From an uncultured Dehalococcoidia bacterium (GTDB taxonomy: Bacteria; Chloroflexota; Dehalococcoidia; Lucifugimonadales; UBA3495), in assembly GCA_958295765.1 (NCBI GenBank), contig CATQHB010000002.1, forward strand, positions 880,091-944,090: a DNA stretch of 64,000 bases. Reading direction: 5' to 3'. The notes beneath the pieces are model-generated. The model did no database searches and was not told the DNA's origin. It was given only the letters and a program-made list of their open reading frames with translations. Position numbers and translations under genes: made by a program. This document shows, piece after piece, positions 59,128 to 64,000 of the stretch (position 1 is the first letter of the stretch; each line of letters starts with the position of its first letter).

Positions 59128-59631
59128 TCAGGCCGAAATTCCAACGAGTGAGAGGACAATGACGCCTCCCAAAACTACATGAAGGACAGCAAACAGGATA
59201 GGGATCCACTTTTCTATAGCGGTGACAGCGCGATATGACTTGCCCCGGCCATATTCCGCCAACCGCCATTCGTACTTGTACATTGCCGCTGGCAAGTGCT
59301 GCTCAAGCTCATGGATAACTTTGAACTTCACCCGGTTAAGGTCCGCGTGCGACTTTATGATTAAGCACCATAGCAGAGACACGAGTATCCCTATAATCGG
59401 AACAACTAGCGTCCAGTAACTCTGACCGAAGCCCGCGAACTGGAAACCGTACATAGCAACGAGGGCGGCATTAAGGGTAAGTAGGTAACGGCTTGAATGG
59501 ACTCGACGGGTACTCACGTTCTCCGCCGACTGCACGTAGAGCTTGTATTGCTCCAGCAGGTCAGCCTTGAACGAGCCTTCGTACGCCTCGCCCGTGAATT
59601 GGAATAGGTTATTACCCGATTCCCCGGACAT
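59128..59631 (-). CDS. Small three-TM membrane protein, RipA-family-like, coupled to a TIR-like gene
   Basis: A 167-aa protein (start ATG 59631, 8 nt after the TIR stop). TM helices are ~49-66 (YLLTLNAALVAMYGFQFAGF), ~72-92 (WTLVVPIIGILVSLLWCLII) and ~142-164 (WIPILFAVLHVVLGGVIVLSL). The N-terminus (FKADLLEQYKLYVQSAENVSTRR) is amphipathic. The pattern resembles proteins catalogued as RipA-family octameric membrane proteins and is broadly like SLATT effectors. A pore-forming effector role is inferred from pairing with a TIR gene. Confidence 0.7.
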   Translation of the reverse strand: MSGESGNNLFQFTGEAYEGSFKADLLEQYKLYVQSAENVSTRRVHSSRYLLTLNAALVAMYGFQFAGFGQSYWTLVVPIIGILVSLLWCLIIKSHADLNRVKFKVIHELEQHLPAAMYKYEWRLAEYGRGKSYRAVTAIEKWIPILFAVLHVVLGGVIVLSLVGISA

Positions 59632-59639
59632 CAACTACT

Positions 59640-60023
59640 TTACCCCGCTATCAGTTGCCTCAGATTATCCCAAGTCCAACTGTGCATTTCGTCTGTGCTG
59701 AGGGTCATCTTCGGTTTGGTGCAAGTCTTCTTCCTACGTCCCTTCAACAAAAAGTATGGCTTCCGCTCCTCACGGGCGATGGTAATTTCAGCCGCTACCC
59801 CAGGTGCATCGTGTGTATGCTCCCCGCAAATCACGATGGTCAGGTCTGCCCGGCGGATGCGTTCGCGGACTTCCCTTCTCCAGTTCTCGTCTATCCTGTG
59901 CTTCACTGACCAATCCGTGATGCTGAATGGAGATTCTGGCTTTCTGGCTTGCGCGACCAAATTACCCCGAAGGTCATTATCGTGGTCGTAGTCAAAACTG
60001 ATGAAAACGCCTTTTGTGGTCAT
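59640..60023 (-). CDS. TIR-like (DUF1863/MTH538) domain protein
   Basis: Start ATG 60023 (MTTKGVFISFDYDHDNDLRG) with GGAAAGGAG 7 nt upstream. The 127-aa single domain has GVFISFDYDHD, LVAQARKPESPFSITDWSV, REVRERIRRADLTIVICGEHTHDAPGVAAEITIAREERKPYFLL, the TIR-like fold shared with the ThsB sensor of Thoeris. The Glu residues in AAEITIARE are candidates for the nucleotide-processing acid. Its only partner is the membrane protein 8 nt downstream; no ThsA is present. Confidence 0.85.
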   Translation of the reverse strand: MTTKGVFISFDYDHDNDLRGNLVAQARKPESPFSITDWSVKHRIDENWRREVRERIRRADLTIVICGEHTHDAPGVAAEITIAREERKPYFLLKGRRKKTCTKPKMTLSTDEMHSWTWDNLRQLIAG

Positions 60024-60129
60024 CTTCAATCTCCTTTCCATTAAGTATTATGCCCTCTCTCCGAAACCAGCCTCAGCAAAACCGCATCCCGCAAAGTGGC
60101 GAGAGTGCGGGATTCCGTTCTGTCCAGCC

Positions 60130-60560
60130 GAACCTGTTAATCTAATAATAGCCCCAAAGTTCCAAAGGAATCAACTACTCCCACTGGTGGCGGTAGAGCC
60201 GTCAGTGCCTCAAATGTCCTTGTGTGTTCGTATTGCCCGATTTTCTGTTGCAATGCCTCAACTGCTTAGTGGGTGAATGAACTCGAACCTGATTTATGCC
60301 GCAGCGCAGCAATGCCCCGCCCGATGCAGCATTTCTCCCAAGCCATGTTGATGTCGCCAACGGGCGCTCTGACACTGACCAATGTATCACCGGGCGGGGC
60401 AATCCGCGTTAGAGTTGTGAAGGACTTCCAATTTCCAGGATACCGAAATCCAAAATCAGTTCGTACCGGAAAGAACGGTAATCCTTCTCCTCGGTCGTTG
60501 CAGGTGCTGCCCGGTGGTGATTGCTCCATCGTAAGATTGAAAGAATCCCCCACGCCTTTA
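60130..60560 (-). pseudogene. hsdS: Remnant of a type I restriction specificity subunit (hsdS)
   Basis: Two pieces in different frames are recognisable: SPPGSTCNDRGEGLPFFPVRTDFGFRYPGNW then RIAPPGDTLVSVRAPVGDINMAWEKCCIGRGIAALRHKSGSSSF (target-recognition domain), and AVEALQQKIGQYEHTRTFEAL (C-terminal helix and LPxLL-type tail) near 60180-60260. Stops and a frameshift separate them and most of the protein is lost. No hsdM or hsdR is nearby. Confidence 0.75.
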
Positions 60561-60594
60561 CTCCTCTCCGGCGCCTTCCCCAACTCTGAGGCGG

Positions 60595-60885
60595 CCAAGT
60601 GTTCAGGAACAGGGGGCCGACCTCCGCTCCCGGTGCCTGCTGTATGCCACCGCTCCGGTAGTCTGGGAGTTGCTGGACAGCCCCGGGGATGAGACCCGGA
60701 AGTTCAATTTTCCTGGGGAGCAAGCCCTGATGACCTATCAGCAGGCGGTGGATGAGGCCAAGGGAGCCGGACTTCCCTGGCTGGACCAGGAGATGGTCTT
60801 GAAACCGTCGTCCCAACTTATAGCCCTGGTGCGCCAAAGCCAATTGCTGGCCGCCGAAGTAGCGGCGGATGCTGGGGAGGAGTAA
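60595..60885 (+). pseudogene. csb1: C-terminal fragment of a Csb1/Cas7 protein (type I-G/I-U CRISPR)
   Basis: The open frame reads ADLRSRCLLYATAPVVWELLD, MTYQQAVDEAKGAGLPWLDQEMVLKPSSQLIALVRQSQLLAAE and ends two bases before the next gene. The pattern matches my recollection of Csb1 (GSU0053) C-termini. The 5' part is missing and abuts the hsdS remnant on the other strand. Confidence 0.6.
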
Positions 60886-60887
60886 TT

Positions 60888-61385
60888 ATGATTGCAATTG
60901 GCATACGCTATCTTATGGGATGGTCAATGGCGAGCAACTCCGCCGACCGGGAGCGTCCCGAATGGCCGCCCCATCCCGACCGGGTATTTATGGCATTGAC
61001 CGCCGCTTACTATGAGGCGGGCGACGACGAAACTGAGTGGGAGGCGCTGCGCTGGCTGGAACGGCAAGAAGCCCCGAATATGTGGGCCGGCGACGCCACA
61101 AACCGGGAGACCATGACCACCTACGTTCCGGTCAATGACTCCGCACCACTCAGCCGTAGAGCGGGCAGCCGGCCATCGGTGCAGCAAGCCCATGCCGGGT
61201 TGCAGCTCCTCCCGGAAAACCGCTCCCGCCAGCCACGCCAGTTTCCGGTAGCCATTCCCCACGACCCCAGGGTGTACCTGGTCTGGACAGCACGGATCGG
61301 TATGTGGACTAAGAGGTACAGCAAAAAGGAGGAAATACCGACCTGTCCTCTGGCTTTGCTCCGGCCCCATCAGGGTTGGATTTGA
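60888..61385 (+). pseudogene. csb2: N-terminal fragment of Csb2 (Cas5-like, type I-G/I-U CRISPR)
   Basis: A 165-aa truncated protein: IAIGIRYLMGWSMAS, REROPEWPP-type segment RPEWPPHPDRVFMALTAAYYEAG, WEALRWLERQEAPNMW, TTYVPVNDSAPLSRRAG and LLPENRSRQPRQFPVAIPHDPRVYLVW match the start of type I-U Csb2 (GSU0054). Normal members are roughly three times longer. The divergent tail ARIGMWTKRYSKKEE suggests a frameshift or junction after residue ~145; an R2 outer end (CCAACGCGTGTTAAGAATACC) follows immediately. No cas1, cas2, cas3 or repeat array is seen. Confidence 0.7.
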
Positions 61386-61490
61386 TACACCAACGCGTGT
61401 TAAGAATACCCATTTAACCTCCCCTTAACACCCCCCCGGCCGGGATGGTGTATGATGTACCCATCCCAATTCTACGGACAGGATTGTTTT

Positions 61491-63068
61491 ATGGCTAAAG
61501 TTTTGATTTCCGACCCCATCGCGCCCGAAGGCCGGGAACTGTTGTCGGCCCGGACGCAGGTGGAGGTTAAGACCGGGCTGCAACCGGAGGAACTGCTGGA
61601 GCGTATCGGCGAGTATGACGCCCTGGTGGTGCGCAGCGAAACCAAGGTAACCCCCCAGGTCATCGAGGCCGGCCGGCGGCTCCGGGTCATCGCCCGGGCC
61701 GGCATCGGCGTGGACAACATCGACCTGCCGGCGGCCACCGGCGCCGGCATCGCCGTGGTCAACGCTCCCATCGGCAACACCGTGGCCGCCGCCGAACATT
61801 CCCTGGCCCTGATGCTGGCCCTGGCGCGCAACATTCCCCAAGCCTACCAGTCGTTGAAGCAGGGCGAATGGCGGCGCAGCGCCTTTATGGGCATCGAAGT
61901 CCGCAATAAGTACCTGGGCGTGGTCGGCCTGGGCCGGGTCGGCTCCGAAGTGGCCCGCCGCGCCCAGAGTTTCGGGATGCACCTGCTGGCCTATGACCCC
62001 TTCGTTGGGCCGGACTACGCTCGGCGGCTGGGCGCCGAGTTGTTGCCTCTGGACGACCTGCTGGCCCGGGCCGACTTCGTAACCCTGCATACGCCGCTGA
62101 CCCCCGCCACCGCCAACCTGATTGGCGCGCGGGAGTTGGCCTTGATGAAGCCGGACGCGCGCTTGGTGAACGTGGCGCGGGGCGAGTTGATTGACGAGGC
62201 GGCCCTGCTCCAGGCCCTGGAAGCCGACCGGCTGGCCGGGGTCGCCCTGGACGTTTTTGTCCAGGAACCGCCCCAGGACCCGGCCCTGGTCGCCCACCCC
62301 AAGGTTATGGCGACTCCCCACCTGGGCGCCTCGACCCAGGAGGCCCAGCGGGAGGTGGCGATTGAGGCGGCGGAGCAGGTGCTGGCAGTGCTGGAGGGAC
62401 GCCCGGCCCGCAATACGGTCAATGCCCCCTTCCTGGCTCCCGACGCCCACGACCTGCTGGCGCCCTACATTCCGGTGGCCTCCCTGGTGGGCAAGCTGCT
62501 GACCCACCTGGCCCAGGACCAGTTTGTGGGCGTTACCATTGCCTACGAGGGAGAAATCGCCCAGCACGATACGATTATGCTCAAGTCGGCGGTGCTGGCC
62601 GGGGTGCTGACGCCGGTAAGCTCCGAGCAGGTGAACCTGATTAACGCGCCGGTGCTGGCCCAGCAGCGGGGCCTGCGGGTCATCGAGCAGAAAAACTCGG
62701 TGGCGCCGGAGTATGCCAGCCTGCTTACCGTTACCCTGACCACCAGCAACGGCAGCGTTACCCTGGCCGGCACCTCCCTGCGCAACGAGCCGCACATCGT
62801 CAAGGTCAATGACTACTGGCTGGACCTGGCCCCCTCGGTGCCTTATATGCTGTTCGTGGACAACCCGGACCAGCCGGGTTCCATTGGCGCCGTCGGCACG
62901 GTAGCCGGCCGCCACAACATCAACATCAGCTTTATGGAAGTGGGCCGCCTGAGCGCCCGGGGCCAGGCAATGATGGTGCTGGGGCTGGACGACCCGGTGT
63001 CGCCCCAAGCCCTGGCGGAAATAAAGGCCCTGCCTCAGATACACGATGCGCGGTTGGTGAAGTTGTAG
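61491..63068 (+). CDS. serA: D-3-phosphoglycerate dehydrogenase
   Basis: Start ATG 61491 (MAKVLISDPIAPEGRELLSA) with AGGA 7 nt upstream. The 525-aa enzyme is the long SerA form: NAD-binding GLGRVGSEVARRAQSFGMHLLAYDPF, NVARGELIDEAAL, catalytic MATPHLGASTQEAQ, an ASB domain (~320-450) and a C-terminal ACT domain (YMLFVDNPDQPGSIGAVGTVAGRHNINISFMEVGR) that usually binds serine for feedback inhibition. It makes 3-phosphohydroxypyruvate for serine synthesis. Confidence 0.97.
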   Translation: MAKVLISDPIAPEGRELLSARTQVEVKTGLQPEELLERIGEYDALVVRSETKVTPQVIEAGRRLRVIARAGIGVDNIDLPAATGAGIAVVNAPIGNTVAAAEHSLALMLALARNIPQAYQSLKQGEWRRSAFMGIEVRNKYLGVVGLGRVGSEVARRAQSFGMHLLAYDPFVGPDYARRLGAELLPLDDLLARADFVTLHTPLTPATANLIGARELALMKPDARLVNVARGELIDEAALLQALEADRLAGVALDVFVQEPPQDPALVAHPKVMATPHLGASTQEAQREVAIEAAEQVLAVLEGRPARNTVNAPFLAPDAHDLLAPYIPVASLVGKLLTHLAQDQFVGVTIAYEGEIAQHDTIMLKSAVLAGVLTPVSSEQVNLINAPVLAQQRGLRVIEQKNSVAPEYASLLTVTLTTSNGSVTLAGTSLRNEPHIVKVNDYWLDLAPSVPYMLFVDNPDQPGSIGAVGTVAGRHNINISFMEVGRLSARGQAMMVLGLDDPVSPQALAEIKALPQIHDARLVKL

Positions 63069-63100
63069 GGGGAGAATGGGGTCGCCTTGAAGTTGGTTTG

Positions 63101-64000
63101 CTAATTCATTAGACCGAGGCCGGGGGCCGGGCGCTCAATGGAATGAGGCCTTACCTGATTAGACTCAGGCAGTGATTCGCCGAATTCAGTTCTTGGCTCA
63201 AACAATTCGCCAAGCTGCTGGATTTTCGCATCGTTCCATTGCCAAACCCGGCCTTCGCGCGCCTCCGCAATCATACCTTCTACGAGCTTGATAATTACAC
63301 ATCGATCATACGAATTTACCCACCAGGGATACGGCATACGCTCGAAGTCTTTACTTTGTATGTTCTGCGTGTGATTGATGACCGTTTTCAGTATCCGGTT
63401 GGCTAAAGGGGACAACAGCCAGCCCAGGGTGAAAAAGAGTTCTTGCCGGCTCACGCCTTCCCGGAGGAAGGCGCACGGCGCCCCGCTGTCTAAAATATAG
63501 CCCTCCGGGATGTACCGGGAGACGAACCGGGAAGCAATAAGCTGCCAGGTTAAGCCTTCTCTACCGAAATAAGGCTGTCCGCCTACGCCACGCAAATACC
63601 AGTTTCCGGTCTTCTTATACGTGAGAACCGCGTCGCCGTCATCTTCCCAAAATATATAATGGGTTGGATTGGAGAATACCAGATGATTATTTGCCTTGTT
63701 GTAAGGACGATACCGGTCGTCCGGGAGGGGAACAGTGAGCGGATTGTCTAGCGGCAGTATCCTGACCCTGCGCTCAGCATCTCCCCGAGCTTCAGACTCT
63801 TCCAGCAACTGACGGCGTTTAACCGGCAACTTTCCGAGGCGCGCCCGTTCCAGTTCGTAGTTTACTGTGACGGGGGCATCGTAGAACTCGAAACGGTATG
63901 GCTCTACGATTCTTTGACTTTCATCTACTTGGCGAACAAAAAACTCGTTCTTGCCCGTGGTCATACCGCTGGACGCTACAAAGTAGTCTCCCAGTAGTGG
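63101..64000 (-). CDS. C-terminal part of an Eco57I/TaqI-like DNA methyltransferase (type IIG-like), 5' end outside window
   Basis: The frame is open through position 64000 (PLLGDYFVASSGMTTGKNEFFVRQVDE...), so the ATG at 63964 is internal. Segments LGDYFVASSGMTTGKNEFFV, NWYLRGVGGQPYFGREGLTWQLIASRFVSRYIPEGYILDSGAPCAF and LGWLLSPLANRILKTVINHTQNIQSKDFERMPYPWW resemble the target-recognition half of N6-adenine methylase/restriction fusions. The catalytic NPPY part would lie beyond the window, so activity cannot be judged. Confidence 0.75.
   Translation of the reverse strand, partial: PLLGDYFVASSGMTTGKNEFFVRQVDESQRIVEPYRFEFYDAPVTVNYELERARLGKLPVKRRQLLEESEARGDAERRVRILPLDNPLTVPLPDDRYRPYNKANNHLVFSNPTHYIFWEDDGDAVLTYKKTGNWYLRGVGGQPYFGREGLTWQLIASRFVSRYIPEGYILDSGAPCAFLREGVSRQELFFTLGWLLSPLANRILKTVINHTQNIQSKDFERMPYPWWVNSYDRCVIIKLVEGMIAEAREGRVWQWNDAKIQQLGELFEPRTEFGESLPESNQVRPHSIERPAPGLGLMN

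Noticed and set aside
59128-60023. Canonical Thoeris system
   Set aside because: The TIR-like protein resembles ThsB, but the partner is a small membrane protein rather than ThsA with SIR2 or Macro/SLOG domains.
60042-60129. Additional gene upstream of the TIR gene
   Set aside because: Only short frames without ribosome sites are present; the stretch is best read as the TIR promoter region plus eroded hsdS sequence.

Overview
The window is 64 kb of GC-rich bacterial chromosome that looks like Chloroflexota, probably a SAR202/Dehalococcoidia-type lineage. This is inferred from gene content: a luciferase-like flavin monooxygenase, nitronate monooxygenase, 2-oxoacid:ferredoxin oxidoreductase, split sulfopyruvate-decarboxylase-like subunits, a Cys-type CcmE, and very many short intergenic palindromic repeats. 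I could not test it with a phylogeny. No rRNA, transposase, integrase or CRISPR array is visible. Two tRNAs are present: Gly-TCC at 21.4 kb and Ile-GAT at 49.9 kb.

Layout. 0-9.5 kb: an NHL-repeat protein (cut by the window edge), a His-rich zinc-type CDF exporter, an AAA ATPase + DUF4276 pair (candidate defence module), ComB-like phosphatase, a metallo-hydrolase, a DAO-type oxidase, and rnhB-yraN. 9.5-20 kb: mnmA, a flavin monooxygenase, an Asp-box protein, purA, an alpha/beta hydrolase, a clan AA protease, trmO and bifunctional rel. 20-36 kb: nitronate monooxygenase, tRNA-Gly, korAB, two tandem pairs of small coiled-coil/one-TM proteins (24.7 and 35.7 kb), penicillin-acylase family enzyme, FAH-family enzyme, HicAB toxin-antitoxin, MBL hydrolase, ADH, SDR and acyl-CoA ligase. 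36-41 kb: a cytochrome c maturation cluster (ccmA, then ccmB-C-D-E) interrupted by an opposite-strand DUF4926 gene and by mobile repeats. 41-46 kb: two TPP-enzyme half-subunits with a NYN nuclease, then a zinc regulon (znuA-like lipoprotein and Zur) carrying four copies of one 14-bp operator-like sequence. 46-49.5 kb: an FKBP isomerase, an SDR, a four-copy tandem repeat and a polytopic membrane protein.

49.9-61.4 kb is a defence region. An 8.1-kb segment beginning at the 3' end of tRNA-Ile is bracketed by an ~80-bp direct repeat (tRNA 3' end plus terminator). It carries a helicase-nuclease/methyltransferase restriction system of the Mod-Res type with a third, HEPN-like gene. Beyond it, past an amidohydrolase gene, lie a TIR-like (DUF1863) gene coupled to a small three-helix membrane protein (possible undescribed two-gene abortive-infection module), an HsdS remnant and remnants of a type I-G (I-U) CRISPR effector (csb1, csb2). 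After serA, the window ends inside another methyltransferase-like gene.

Intergenic DNA is unusually rich in small repeats: R1 (CGTCGTTCCGGCG... ~98-bp palindromic core with CAATCGC-type outer ends), R2 (TAGGGGCGGGTTT... ~118-bp core, outer motif CCAACG..GTTGAGAATACC), R3 (CCGCTCATGGTGAGCC...), R4 (TGTCATTCCGAGCG...), AT-rich AATTAAGAATTAGG arrays (R5) and a CTCTGCGTCTCTG family (R6). One R1 copy is flanked by a 26-bp direct duplication, evidence that these are mobile MITE-like elements.
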